Shown one piece after another: positions 49,501 through 60,147 of a stretch of 64,000 nucleotides of DNA (position 1 is its first letter; each line of letters opens with the position of its first letter). Made by a program: the position numbers and the translations under genes. The notes beneath the pieces are model-generated. The model was not told where the DNA came from. It did not search any database and saw only the letters and a list, made by a program, of their open reading frames with translations. The DNA is taken from NCBI RefSeq assembly GCF_049243985.1, contig NC_135376.1:40715001-40779000 (forward strand), written 5' to 3'. This DNA comes from Paroedura picta (lineage: Eukaryota; Chordata; Lepidosauria; Squamata; Gekkonidae).

Positions 49501-52500
49501 AATGCAAATCACCTTATCCCAAGGACATTTTGCATCAGTGAAGAGCCTTTTTTTTTCTTCCGACAAATAGCTGCTGGGTAATGTGAAGTTCTACTTAGGA
49601 GCAAGGATGAGAAGTATGGAAAGCAAAATTTTGTTTTTGAACCTCCACATGCTAGTTTCATGACCCTGGAGGTAAATATACATTTCACAGAACTATTCGT
49701 CCCTGCGGCTGTTTTTCCATGACTTCCCATCGAGCAACCACCTCTTCTTTTACAACCTACGGGCCATCTCACCTTTCCAGACCCTAGTCCTTGCCATGTA
49801 ATTCAGGAATGGAGAACTCCCAATTTTAAAAATTCAGTATAAGAAGGTAGGGAGATACAAAGGGACGCAGTTTGCTGTTCAGAGCCTTTGCTTAGTGCTA
49901 GGTTTGCAATATATTGATATACTAATAAATTGAAAGCTGAATATTCGCCTATCACAGATACATGTTAATACAATAAAATCAGAGTCCAGGAGCACCTTTA
50001 AGACCAACAAAGATTTATTCAAGGCATGAGATTTGAACATGTTAATACCTATGCAATAATGGGGATCTTTCTATATTTTGCAGTCTGAACTCACAGATTA
50101 GGATGCACGAGTCTTCTCTATTTCAAACTTACCCAGGAATTTGCCTGCAGAGCACTAGCAAATCATTGAAGAGGAACAAGTAAATTTCTCGGAAGAGTTT
50201 CTTTGTCCGGAGGGTACGTGATGTTTTAGGGCCATTCATTTGTTGTAGATCCCCCTGCTTTAGCAGCCAACGGGAGTGAGAGATGATTGGAACAGACTAG
50301 TGGGGATAAAACAATAATTAGAAGTATAAGGAAAACTGCAACCTCGCACCTTATATTTATTCGTTTGAAGTCAGAACTAAACAGAGAGACTGTTGGTGTT
50401 TGCAGCTATCAGTGAATTATATGACACATATTTCCAAATCTCCTGCAGAGGATACTAATGATCTATATCTAATGGCTGCTTTATGCTATCAGAGAGACCC
50501 TTTTGGAGGAAGGGGGTGATTTATTCCAGTTGCCCTCTCCCTCACCATTGTGCTTGACGCTGTTACTTGAAGGTCCCCTGAACTCTATGGACAGTTTTCG
50601 GGGACACAGTAGAGCTAGGAGAAGCCACAAAAGTACCATTCTATGCTCCCTGTCCTGCTCAAGTCTCCTGTTTGATGCAAGCTAGTATTTACTGTGCCTA
50701 AAATTAAGTGTGCAAAAATGGTTTGCAGACTAATGCAGCCCTACCCCAAGTTCTACCACCTCATCAGCTAAATAGTAGAAAGAAGACAGGCTAGATGACA
50801 GAACTCAAGAACTGATAAAAATAAGGCAAAGAAGGCTACCCAGAATAAACTGGCCTGAAGAGACATTTTTTTAAAAGCAGAACCGGAAATAACTCGAACA
50901 CCCAACAACACACAAGATTGCCATCAGTTGACCTTCTTAATAATTGGTTTTAATGCTTAGTGTTAATATGTTTTCATGTTAATTAATTATGAAATGTTAT
51001 TTTTACTGTCATACATATTAATTGGTATTTTTTTAACTTATTGTAAACTGACTCAAGCTGGTTTCTAGTTGGCAAAACATACAATCCAAACATATGTGGG
51101 GATTTTTTCAGAGCAGTGAAAACATAGCAGAACACTGCAGGACGAGGTGCTGTTCCCTACCAACACCTCTTCAAGTGCCAGAACAGCTTGTGTCAGCATT
51201 ACAAATTTTAGAGCCCAGTGGCACCTTTAAGACCAATAAAGTTTTATTCAAGGCATGAGCTTCTGTGTGCATGCACTCTTCCTCAGATACGGTGCCATGG
51301 CATGACAGTAATCAGTTCAAATATACAGACAGAGTGTGAGAATAAATTAGTACGCAGTATAATTCTCACACTCAACCTATAAGTTTGAACTGATTTCTTT
51401 CATTCCATGATATTGTATCTGGACAAGTGAGCGTGCACACGAAAACTCATACCCTGAATAAAACTTGGTCTTAAAGGTGCCACTGGACTCTACATTTGTT
51501 CTGCTGCTTCAGACCAACACGCCTACCCACTGGAATGTGTCAGCATCTGAAAAGGTGCAACAAAATTGTCTGGTCCTGGTCACAACATGTTTAAATGGAT
51601 AGCTTCAGCTTTAAAGTGGTGTCGGTGCCCGTGGTTCAACCCCCCAGGCAGCACATAACCTCTAGTGTTTACCTAATGTTTTAGGTAAAATGAGCAGTGG
51701 CACAAAGGAATTGTACTACCGCAGGTTTCTTCAGTCTGGACCAAACTCACAATATAATCCCCTATCCAGAATTTCTTCTGTCCAAACTCACTGAATTTGA
51801 TGGGTCTAGATTTGCAGTGTTAGTTACTTTAACTAGGCAATTATTGGGAAAGTTTGTTGTTATAATATATGTCAGTATGATCTCAAGATTTACCAGGCCA
51901 TACCTTTTTTTTTAATATAGATTTTTATTTTTCATTTATAGAAAAAAACAGAGTATATATATATATAAAAACCAGGCCGTACCTTGATCTTAAATTCTAA
52001 CTTCTTCTGGATGCTGATCATCTGTTCTGTACGGCTCATTTTCCTAACACCTTCATTGCATGCCTTCACCACCTAGGGATGACAGACAAAAAGAGAGAGG
52101 AAAATACTTCACATCCCAAACTGCTGATCTAGTTCAGAACTCAAGCCACAGTTTATGTAAAGAAAAGCAAGTCATTTTGCTCATGGTAAAGGAGAATGCA
52201 AGACACAGAATACAATTTTATTAACATCTTGTACGTTCTTGTTTCATACTTCCTTCGGGGAGGTCACAGCAACATACACAGTTCTCCCTTACACATTTTA
52301 TCTGCACAACCCTAGGAAGCAGATTAGGTTAACAGCATGTGTCTGGTCCAAGATCATCCAGTGAGCCTCATAACAGTGGGGGTTTTTATGAAACTGGGTC
52401 TCCTAAGTGCTTATCTGACACTTCAAGCACTACACAGTGGCTCTCTAATAAACAAGCAAACACCACCAGAATTTGTATTCAGAGACTTCATAGGCTTGGT

Positions 52501-55500
52501 AATGCCTATGATGTCTTATGGGCAGTGACTTGCCATAAAGAGAGGATACCACAAGTTGGCTGAGGGTACAGCTTATAACCCCTCCTGATCCAAAACAAGT
52601 TTGAGTGCCCAAAGCACTGCTCCCCCCCCCCATTTGGAGTTATCTCAGCTGCATTATTTATTCAGACTCAGAGTGCCTGATCCCCTTCCCGCCTTCTAGG
52701 CTATGAGATTCTGAGCTTTCAGTGTGTGTGAGGGGAACTGAACCCACTTTTATGAAATCCAATCCCCATTTGCCCTGGCCTGGATAGCCCAGGCTAACCG
52801 TATCTTTTCAGACACCAAAAGCTGAACAGGGTCTGCCCTAGTCAGTGTTTAGAAGGGAGACCACCCAGGATCATTACATGAATTCTAAGTGATGGCAAAC
52901 CACCTCTGAATGTCTTTTCTCTTGCAAACTCCATGGGGTTGCCATAAATCAGCTGTACATAGCAAAAAAAAAGCCTTTTGTGTGTGTGTCTGCCACTAGA
53001 GAAATCTAGTTAGTGCTTAGTTTCTGATACACTTTTAACCTTGTTCTGATATTTATTTTCATATGCCAGTCTTCTTGGATGACAGGAGTGCTTTCAAGTA
53101 AAATAAAGGTTTTACCCCTTTAAGTATTTCAAACTATGGCTAAAAACTGTTCACTTGTGGGCCCAGCCATTCACCTATACAAAACTAAAGCACCAGACTC
53201 TATTCTGCACATGTTGGATAATGTACTTTCAGTGCACTTTAGAAGTAGATTTTCCTGTTTTGCACAGGAAAATCCAGCTGCAAAAGCACATTAAAGATAC
53301 ATTAGCCAATGTGTACAGAATGTGGCTACTTTTATCTTTTTATCAATAAGCATAAGGAGAAAATTAGTATCTGCTAATTCTGCACAAATTCTAGCTAAAT
53401 TGTAACTCCGTGTTGTCCTAATGGTTTTTTTTGTTCTTGCATTTATTTCCTACCACTTTAGTTTAAACTTCTTAAATTTTATCCCATTATGTAAAAATGA
53501 TTTAACTCTTCTGTTGTGGCACATTGCTTTATGTGGGTGTATATGCGGGATTGCTATGGCCTCTGGCAACAATAATAAACTGATACATTTCTGACAACTA
53601 GATCACTGGCACTCCAGTTCCCCTGGGAACACCTTAGATTCCAATAGTTTCACCTTTAGGACTAGGGTTGTGGGATTCAAAATTGATTCCAAAGGGGTAG
53701 AATTCTAGTGGCTAGAAAAGAAAACGACTGTCCACCCCAGAACTTTCCTAGACAGGAATTTGGCTCTATCCATCTCTAATGACAAGGGATTTGGCCTAAC
53801 GCAAAATATGCCATGGGTCCAGGCCAAAATATATAAGCTGGCACACAGAAAATGATAAGCAAACATTACTTATTCCATTGTACATGCTCAGAGCCCTCCC
53901 AGAAATGGAACTCAAAATAAGCTGATGCTCTCATTATAGGTATCTCATGACCCAGGCAATTTTGAGTCAGGAAAATCAGTTTGCACTCCTGGATGAAATC
54001 TGACCTGCTAACAATCTTCTTCTGAGGGCAGCTAATTAAACTATTGCTCTCCATGGATTTCATCACCTTCAAGTGTCTGATAAAAGCTTTTGCACTCAGG
54101 TATTTTTCCTCCAACTGCCTTCTGAGAGCCAGTTTGGCATTGTGGTTAGGAGTGCGGACTTCTGATCTGGCATGCCAGGTTCGACTCTGCGCTCCCCCAC
54201 ATGCAACCAGCTGGGTGACCTTCGGCTCGCCACGGCACTGATAAAACTGTTCTGACCGGGCAGTGATATCAGAGCTCTCTCAGCCTCACCCACCCCACAG
54301 GGCGTCTGTTGTGAGGAGAGGAATGGGAAGGCGACTGTAAGCCACTTTGAGCCTCCTTCGGGTAGGGAAAAGCGGCATATAAGAACCAACTCTTCTTCTT
54401 CTTACCAGATACTGCAAATGTACACATGTTTAATTTCCAACTCAACAATGCCTCTTCAGTCAAGCACTTAAATAGCTTGTTTTAAGGCCACACACAGGGG
54501 AAAACATAACTGTATAGTAGTAATACCACAACTGCTTTCCTGGTTTTGTTTAATTAAGATAAGTAGAATTGTACAAATAACCAACATTCTTACAAATTCT
54601 AGATGCCCCAAACTTACTGTTTCCAATTCCTTGTGTGCTTCAAGGGCAGTGATCTCCCGTTCTGATTTTTCTTCTACTTTCTTCAGAATATTCTGCACAA
54701 GAAGCAGGAAGGGTTGTGTTGATTTATACATCTACTTGGTACTATAAATGTTTTTGAGCAATTACAGTCTTTCGGTTTTAAAAGCTAAGAATAAGTCCAA
54801 GCGTTTTAAAGAGGGCAGATGGTCATACATCTGAAACTTTTCTATTTCTATTACAATCCAGGATGTTATAGAAATAGTACTGTCGTCAATTCGGTTGTTA
54901 TGCATTATGAAAAGATAGGCTGATAATGTCACTGAACAGGTTCTATTCAAGTGCATGGGTAAGAAAGAGCAGAGAGTTTAACACTGTTGCCAGAGTAGAG
55001 TTGCCAGGTTGGGAGATACTTGAGATTTGGGGGATGGAGCCTGGAGAAGGTGGGGATTTGGGGAAGGGAAGGACGTCATCAGGGTACAATGCCATATAGT
55101 CCACACTCCAAAATAGCCATTTTCTCCAGGGGAACTGTTCTCTATTGTCTGGAGGCCAGCGGTAAATCTGGGAGAACTCCAGCCACTAAGTGGTGGTTGG
55201 CAACTCTACCACTTTAAGCTATTTGGCTATTGTTTCCAGGGATTTGCTCTCCCCCCAAGGAGAGTAACCTTTTCCTATATTTCCCTCCCATTCAGTACAT
55301 GAACATTCACATAACAGCACCAAGTCCCTCTGTGCCATGTACAATCCTTATTGTACTCTCACAGAAGTTATAAAATGTCCATGTTTGACTTTAAAATGGC
55401 ACTGTCATCCCTAGGTCAGACCCAGATTTACTGTCACGTCTACTTTGGCCATAAACTAACTCAGTATAGGGCACTGTGGGGTAAGCCATGAGTGATTGCC

Positions 55501-58342
55501 AGATAAAGATGCTGTACCTGTACCAGCAGCTTCAGTCTAGTGATCCTTTGAAAAGGCAAAATCAAGAAGGATGAGAAAGGCAGGCCTTTGCATTTTGGAT
55601 CCATTTCTAACTGCGAGATTACCTCCCGGAAAGCTGGCTTGTCCTGGCTGACAACAGAGAGAGATGAAGAAAGATTTTGTTTTCTTGCTTGTTTTATTTC
55701 CTTGTGTTTTAAACCTGTGTGACTAGTCGACATGCTGCATTTGGTTCTCTATACCATGATACCATGTACCTCAGACATAGCATTCCTTCTCTGAAGATTG
55801 TGGGGAAATATTTATTAACACTAAGTGAATTTTAAAGTTGGGGTCTATTTATAGTATTGGGGAATGAAAAATAGGCTTTTAATATGTAAGTCAGAGTCAG
55901 AGTAATGGCTTCACATGTGTAGCACATGCAGACTTAGCAGCATATGCTGTGTGTGTGGGTGTGAGTGAATGGAATGTGTGTCCAAGTAGATGAGTCAGAG
56001 AGGCATAATTATACATCTTTACACAGTTAGATTATTGTGGTGAGGTGAAATACGTATTGTCATAAGAACAAGGCCTTCCATAAAGTGATTTAACTAAGCT
56101 AGGCCTAGCTGGAAATGACAGGATGAAAAACTCATCTGGCATAGGAGGGAAGCTGAGATCTGTCAGTGCTTTTGCTAGTGTGAATTCAGCGGCTTTTTAA
56201 AAAGCAGCTCTTTTTTCACTTTAACAAAATTCACAATATTGGCTTCCTAGCTTGAAAACAAGAGCACTAATGTGGGGAGTTTCCTCAGTGTACAATATGT
56301 CAGTGAGAAAAAACAACAGCCTTCTCAAATTATCACAGCTCATAGGATGATCCCTAGAGCACCTAATTCTGAGCTGGGAAATCCCTGACATTTGAGGGTA
56401 GAGCCTGGTGAAAGTGGGGTGTGAGGGTTGGGAAAGGGAGGACCTTCAGCAGTGTCTGATGTCATAGGGTCCACTCTCCAAAGCAGTCATTTACTCCGCA
56501 GTCTGACTGGATGTGAGCTCTTTAGGGAGGCAAGCAGGACATAAATATAATTACAGCATACATGAGACTACGTTTGACCTTACTACTGCTCTGACAGACT
56601 TTCTGCTCAGTATGTCCAGATGGGTTCCTGGAACTTATACTTTCTATAGGAGAACTGAGGATAACTATACTTGAAATGCAGGTAGCAAAAGGTTCTTTTA
56701 GGGGCTTGGGGGGGGGCAAGTGCATGAAATTGTACACATGGAAAGGATTGCATCAACACTGACAAACAATGCAAACTTTCAAAGTGGTGGGTTGCGGGAG
56801 ACTAAAGTGAGCACTTCTCTAATCTTGCTTTGGCAGACTGTTAATTTCACAGCTGTCTCCCAGCCTGGCTGAATTTTGGTACTGGAACCAGGCTAGGAGA
56901 AAAATGGCAAGTGTATGTGTAGTTCTTAGAAAAAACTCCCAGTGCAATTTGAAGAACCACACCTTTCTCAATCCATTGGCTTCCTTAGGCTTAAAATAGT
57001 GCAGTTCTGCTTGACACTAAAAGCCTGTTACAAAACTGCTGATGGAAGCTTATGCATGTTTACTCAGAAATAAGTCCCATTCTGCTCCAAAAAATTTGCT
57101 CCCAAGCATATTTGCACAGGACTGCAGCATTTATCATATCTGTTCCCACTTACAATGGAAGAAGAACGACCACAAGTCAGCAACTCAAACAAACAAAAAC
57201 ATTTCCTGTGGTGCAGGCAAAAGTTAAGCAGAGGCATTGCTCAGATTGCATCTGTCATGTGCACACTGAAGTGCATCCCAAACAGCACTGTCCTGTTAAA
57301 AGCCATTCCACTGGACCTGCAGTACAACTATGAATAATTTCAAGACACATTCCTTTGGGCTTTGATGGAATCAGTCAGTTATTCACACAACACAGTATGC
57401 ATACTGCTTGAATGTAACTCCTTAATATAGTACACTGGAAAAACTGCAGAGTTCACTAAGGGCCACAAATAGCATGAGATTTACTAAAATTTAGTGAAAA
57501 TAAGTTATCCCTGTGTGCTAAATGATTTTGTCCTTGTTAGGCATATATTTGTTATCAAATGCTCACCAGTTGATTGGTTTTAGAAAGAAAATATGCTTAG
57601 ATCATTACTCACAGAAGCTGCTTGTAAGCTCTCTCCTGGTAAGTCTGGTTGGAGACATAGGTTACATACACTGAGAAATGGTTAATAGTATGATGATAGA
57701 CAATGTCGCAGATGTCTGATATCACAATGTTCTCTTCTAAGCGCTTCTCAAGGTCCAAGAGGAAACTAAATGAGAAACCCAGAAAGCATTTACAGATAGC
57801 AAAATAGACAAACACAATAATGGTGTAATCAAGACCAATCCAAATCTTCACGACTTTGTGATGTGTTCATTGGTTCTAATATCTGACATTTCTTAAAGTC
57901 CAAAATAAATAAACGGAAAAAATAGAAAAGCAAAGTAAAGATGAAAATAAACTTTTGCTTGATTTCTTTTAAGCAGGAAACTGCAGATCTTACCACTTTC
58001 ATTCTTTGTGTTTACGGACAGTGATATAATTCTTTAGTTTCATATTGTTGTTGAAAATATGATGCCTTTTAGCAAAACAGAAACTTCATTGACTGATGTT
58101 GAATAGTAAAAACTCAGGAAATATACTATCACATTATAATTCAAAACTATGAAGGCTGAGACAATACAGTTACCTCCACTATGAATGGAAGAGATCCTGT
58201 TAATGAGGGTTTTCTACTGGTTTCACAAAATGATACGTGCTACTCTCTTGGAGGAACATGAGCAAAGAAATGGGGATTACAAATGTCTGGATTTTGTTGA
58301 AGAAAATTCAGTACTTTTCCAGATACAAAGATCAATCTGGAG

Positions 58343-58377
<35 letters not shown>

Positions 58378-59428
58378 GAAGTATCTCATGTCTATGAAGT
58401 GAAGGCAACATTTGAAAGTGTATAAGTGTAAAAAGGAATGTGCAAGCATGTCTATGAGTAACAGTGTGTGTGCTGATTCTACAATAAAATTTTTGGCAGA
58501 TACATGCAGTGAACACCAGGAAATCTGCCATTTGGCTCTTATATAACTTGGATCTGCACTGAGCTATAATTAATTTTGTCCTTAATCAAGTTAAAGAATG
58601 TAAACTGAAAACATACATTCATAAAGATGTTTTCAAAATGAGTATTTGCAGTTCTATTTTGGTACTTTGTAAAAGGTCAAGATTCCCAACAAGATTTGTG
58701 ATACAAAAAAATGGCATAGAAACTGAAAAAAATCAGGTTGTCATATTAAGGATGAGTTGCTGTACCACTGTGCTATTACACACACACAGAGTACTTCCAC
58801 TGATTCCCTGTGGCACAAAACCATTACATACCCAAGGGAGATTATGTGCCAAATCTGGTGAGTAAAATGGAAAATGCAACTGATGCATGGATCTGAGAAC
58901 TCATCTTCTTTATGTAATGCTGAGACAGCACAAAGTGAAACGATCTTCGGACTGTCTTCAAATCCCTCTTCCCCCTCCCAGGCATTTATTCAAAAAGAGG
59001 GATGGGACTGTGCAAAAGATATAACGGTGTAAACTGTACAGGACTTTGTAATAAAGCTGTTTCACAGTGGAGCTTATGGTCAACGGTGTATTTCTACAAG
59101 AAATTAAAGCAGGAAAAATACAGTAATAATATAATCTTGGCAGTTAGAAGACAAGTACAAGCCTGCATTCCATGATTCCGCAGACAACAACAAAAAAAAA
59201 GGGCAGAAAGTTTTAATCACACAGAAGGATTTATTTTTCATATAAAATAATTGCTAAAGAGACGTACCGCTCACTGACAGCCATGACATCCTGGAGATTG
59301 GAGAAAAGGATATGAGCCTCTGAGGGATGTAGAATCTTTTTCAATCTCTCATTTTCCATGAAATGATATATCAGCAGGTTCATGCTTTTATAGTATGAAG
59401 CTTCTGAAGTGACCAGTTCAAACATGGC
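40379..59428 (-). CDS. NGEF: NGEF (ephexin-1), 3' portion: ten coding exons (DH-PH-SH3)
   Basis: On the minus strand, exons 59428-59268, 57765-57613, 55647-55518, 54692-54618, 52072-51983, 50296-50133, 48543-48388, 44436-44357, 41082-40978 and 40551-40379 join in frame (1287 nt, 428 residues plus stop). All have AG/GT borders. DH domain about residues 1-180 ([15 protein letters not shown] ... [20 protein letters not shown]), PH about 210-325 ([12 protein letters not shown] ... [13 protein letters not shown]), SH3 about 340-400 ([20 protein letters not shown] ... GWIFGE ... GWFPSS). Human ephexin-1 is 710 residues, so the N-terminal regulatory part lies right of the window. The family activates RhoA, Rac and Cdc42 downstream of EphA receptors in growth-cone and synapse control. 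NGEF is preferred over its ephexin paralogues because the match to remembered human NGEF is close throughout and the neighbours agree. Confidence 0.96.
40978..41082 (-). CDS. NGEF: NGEF exon: SH3 domain, first half
   Basis: Encodes [20 protein letters not shown] and [15 protein letters not shown]. Acceptor TCGGCAG, donor GATG|GTAAGG. The SH3 ALYDY-like motif is VHPYVA, and DELSLE follows as expected. Confidence 0.95.
41255..41660 (+). repeat. Arm 1 of a large inverted repeat (unclassified family)
   Basis: Contains ATTTTCAGTGTCATTGTACC, GGGTATTAAACTCAAGGGCA, TAGTTTCCAATGGGGGAGGG, GTGAAAGTGAAGGGGGGCAA and GGACTAAGTTCACAC. The reverse complement, with substitutions, is at 42790-43310. Confidence 0.85.
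41675..42790 (-). repeat. L2/CR1-superfamily LINE, 3' portion, broken
   Basis: On the minus strand the order is: reverse transcriptase active-site stretch [20 protein letters not shown] (near 42740), AGWLE then [24 protein letters not shown], then [20 protein letters not shown] (near 42230), the C-terminal remnant with the 3' UTR, and an end GTAAACCACCACAAGTCTTT plus (AATA)-like tail near 41690. YADD and LHWLPV are standard for this LINE group. Several stops and frame shifts break it, so it is inactive. It sits exactly between the two inverted arms, in the NGEF intron between the PH and SH3 exons. Confidence 0.88.
42790..43315 (-). repeat. Arm 2 of the large inverted repeat
   Basis: The reverse complement reads TTTTCAGCTCCATTGTACCC, GGGCTATTAAAGTCAATGGC, ATTGTTTCCAATGGGGGAAA, CAGTGAAAGTGGAGGGGGCA and AAGACTAAGTTCACATC, co-linear with arm 1. 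It is about 100 bp longer because it has a segment (AACCTCTACTAAAAAGTACC ...) missing from arm 1. Confidence 0.85.
43316..44356 (-). other. NGEF intron, nothing recognised
   Basis: No repeat or RNA gene could be supported between the inverted repeat and the PH-helix exon. Confidence 0.45.
44357..44436 (-). CDS. NGEF: NGEF exon: PH C-terminal helix
   Basis: Encodes (Q)[26 protein letters not shown]. Acceptor CTTTCAG, donor ATGG|GTAAGG. The Trp in MKRWM is the invariant PH-domain tryptophan. Confidence 0.95.
44437..46805 (-). other. NGEF intron, nothing firmly recognised
   Basis: Contains a short (TA)n run at about 45111-45125. Open frames here are short and lack similarity to anything I know. 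Confidence 0.4.
46806..47480 (+). repeat. LINE ORF2 C-terminal end with CxC...HxxxxC finger
   Basis: A 150-codon open frame (46838-47290) reads [40 protein letters not shown] and [27 protein letters not shown], followed by about 190 bp of AT-rich 3' tail. The C-x-C / H-x4-C finger and LPSAVLEG-like motif are typical of one squamate non-LTR family also seen at 11400-12190 (-). Truncated at the 5' side. Confidence 0.75.
47593..48033 (+). repeat. CR1 LINE 3' end with a 31-bp internal duplication
   Basis: Reads CTATGAAGATAGGTTGAGGG, TTCAGCCTGGAGAAAAGGAG, GAGGGGACATGATAGCCCTC and on to GGGTTGGACTAGATGGCCTG and CCTTCCAACTCTATGATTCT. This is the end of CR1 ORF2 and its 3' UTR. The unit TTCAAGCAAAGGTTGG occurs twice, 31 bp apart (about 47886 and 47917). 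Confidence 0.92.
48388..48543 (-). CDS. NGEF: NGEF exon: PH domain, second half
   Basis: Encodes [40 protein letters not shown] and [11 protein letters not shown]. Acceptor TATAACAG, donor CA|GTGAGT. Confidence 0.96.
48990..50132 (-). other. NGEF intron with G-runs and a short repeat arm
   Basis: Contains a G run (49024-49036) and, at about 49978-50040, one arm of the foldback family described at 51205-51530 (GAGTCCAGGAGCACCTTTAA GACC ... TTTATTCAAGGCATGAG). Otherwise nothing recognised. Confidence 0.55.
50133..50296 (-). CDS. NGEF: NGEF exon: PH domain, first half
   Basis: 54 codons plus two bases: [55 protein letters not shown]. Acceptor CCACTAG, donor GG|GTAAGT. This is the start of the PH beta-barrel. 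Recognised by homology. Confidence 0.95.
51205..51530. mobile_element. Foldback element with about 95-bp inverted arms
   Basis: The left arm, TTAGAGCCCAGTGGCACCTT, TAAGACCAATAAAGTTTTAT, GAGCTTCTGTGTGCATGCAC ... is repeated in reverse as GTGCACACGAAAACTCATAC, CTGAATAAAACTTGGTCTTA AAGGTGCCACTGGACTCTA. The end continues CTGCTGCTTCAGACCAACAC GCCTACCCACT. A shorter inverted pair lies within (GAATAAATTAGTACGC / GAATTCTCACACTC region). Class not assigned. Confidence 0.8.
51918..51968. repeat. T-run and (TA)n beside NGEF exon
   Basis: A T-rich run at 51905-51945 and (TA)n at 51955-51966 lie 15 bp from the donor of the exon at 51983-52072. Confidence 0.8.
51983..52072 (-). CDS. NGEF: NGEF exon: DH C-terminal helix, part 2
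   Basis: 30 codons: [20 protein letters not shown] then [10 protein letters not shown]. Acceptor CCCTAG, donor AAG|GTACGG. Phase 0 at both ends. Too short to stand out as an ORF; recognised by homology. Confidence 0.93.
52772..52972 (+). repeat. 5S-rRNA-derived SINE
   Basis: GCCTGGATAGCCCAGGCTAA, ACACCAAAAGCTGAACAGGG, TCAGTGTTTAGAAGGGAGAC CACC correspond to the 5S rRNA internal promoter region (AGAAGCTAAGCAGGGTCG ... TACTTGGATGGGAGACCGCC). The body then reads AAACCACCTCTGAATGTCTT and GGGGTTGCCATAAATCAGCT. A second, split copy is at 61164-61600. Confidence 0.85.
53150..53335. mobile_element. Palindromic (foldback) MITE, copy 1
   Basis: ATTCTGCACATGTTGGATAA, TGTACTTTCAGTGCACTTTA, GAAGTAGATTTTCCTGT then the mirror side AAATCCAGCTGCAAAAGCAC and ATTAGCCAATGTGTACAGAA T. 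The whole unit folds on itself. Copy 2 is at 59635-59762. Confidence 0.85.
53400..53600 (+). repeat. LINE 3' tail fragment
   Basis: AT-rich tail ending TTGCTATGGCCTCTGGCAAC AATAATAAACTGATACA, like the TGGCxxxTGGCxACAATAA tail of the zinc-finger LINE family at 46806. Family match tentative. Confidence 0.5.
54125..54403 (+). repeat. tRNA SINE family T, full length
   Basis: AGAGCCAGTTTGGCATTGTG, CATGCCAGGTTCGACTCTGC (B box), body, and AAGAACCAACTCTTCTTCTT CTT. It is the best-preserved copy in the window. Confidence 0.92.
54618..54692 (-). CDS. NGEF: NGEF exon: DH C-terminal helix, part 1
   Basis: 25 codons: [25 protein letters not shown]. Acceptor TGTGCAG, donor ACA|GTAAGT. Phase 0 at both ends. 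Confidence 0.94.
54998..55212 (-). repeat. Squamate repeat A, minus strand
   Basis: GTTGCCAGGTTGGGAGATAC, GATTTGGGGGATGGAGCCTG, GGTACAATGCCATATAGTCC, TTTTCTCCAGGGGAACTG and TGGTTGGCAACTC. Complete on both sides: GTTGCCA at the left and TTGGCAAC at the right form a short inverted pair. Confidence 0.8.
55518..55647 (-). CDS. NGEF: NGEF exon: DH conserved region 3
   Basis: Encodes (L)[20 protein letters not shown] and [23 protein letters not shown]. Acceptor TTGTCAG, donor [21 protein letters not shown] is the hallmark GEF helix that contacts the GTPase. Confidence 0.96.
55750..57612 (-). other. NGEF intron with one diverged repeat-A copy
   Basis: A repeat-A fragment lies at about 56375-56500 (ATTTGAGGGTAGAGCCTGGT ... 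ATAGGGTCCACTCTCCAAAG). The rest has no feature I recognise. Confidence 0.5.
57613..57765 (-). CDS. NGEF: NGEF exon: DH domain, middle
   Basis: Encodes (R)[20 protein letters not shown] through [20 protein letters not shown]. Acceptor CATTTAG, donor CT|GTGAGT. Residues [11 protein letters not shown] match the family closely. Confidence 0.95.
57766..59267 (-). other. NGEF intron with an (AT)n microsatellite
   Basis: A perfect (AT)n run of about 32 bp lies at 58343-58374. Nothing else was recognised. Confidence 0.6.
59268..59428 (-). CDS. NGEF: NGEF exon: start of DH domain
   Basis: Encodes [20 protein letters not shown] through [23 protein letters not shown]. Acceptor ATTCTGCAG, donor CG|GTACGT. 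It contains DH conserved region 1, the switch-contacting helix. The ATG further upstream in the same open frame is intronic. Confidence 0.95.
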
Positions 59429-59634
59429 CTGCAGAATCCGAAAATTGCATGTGAGGGCACCTGTCATCTGCTCACGAACAGTGTGTAAATAGTCATGATT
59501 TTATGTAATTACAGTATCATTTCCTTAGACAATATACAAATACCAAGTTCACATCACAAGTGGCACATCCTAAAAGGCATATCTAAATACTAGTTGGAAA
59601 TAGAGAGCCTGTTGAACTATTTTATTCAACCTGT

Positions 59635-59762
59635 ATTCTGCACACAATAGATAATGCACTTTCAATGCACTTTTGAAGTAGATTTTCCTGTTCCGCACAG
59701 GAAACTCCAGCTGCCAAAACACATTGCAAGTGCATTATCCTATGTGTGTGGAATGGGCCCTG
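59635..59762. mobile_element. Palindromic (foldback) MITE, copy 2
   Basis: TATTCTGCACACAATAGATA ATGCACTTTCAATGCACTTT ... and mirror side AAACACATTGCAAGTGCATT ATCCTATGTGTGTGGAATGG G. The arms of about 55 bp pair across a central TTTTCCTGTTCCGCACAGGA AA hairpin. Confidence 0.88.
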
Positions 59763-60147
59763 GATGCAATACATATACTTTGGAATACCAGGAAAATTTT
59801 CACTTGCAGTGGACTCAGATGCTCATTCAATCCTACTCATCTGGATAGATATACAATTGATTTGAATGGTACTGTGCTTCCTATTTGCAGTGACTAATCA
59901 CATGCAATGAAGGATGGTTACAGATGGATCAAGAGCTGAATATTTAAAACAATCATACTTTCTCGGCAGTGGTGAATCTTGAAAAGTCACATGAAATTAT
60001 TATTTTTCTAAGTTTATATAAGATAATACAGCACTGGAATGAAAATATCACTATTTCCCCTTATTATAGCACTTTAATTTTTTAAATGTCACTGTATAAT
60101 TTGATATTACTTCTTCAACTGATGTTGACAATTATAGGTGGGAAGAC

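Noticed and set aside
52790-52880. A 5S rRNA gene
   Set aside because: Only the promoter-like part is 5S-like and it is diverged and joined to a SINE body; it is a 5S-derived SINE, not an rRNA gene.
54125-54200. A tRNA gene
   Set aside because: A and B boxes are present but the sequence continues into a SINE body with a CTTCTT tail and would not fold as a mature tRNA.
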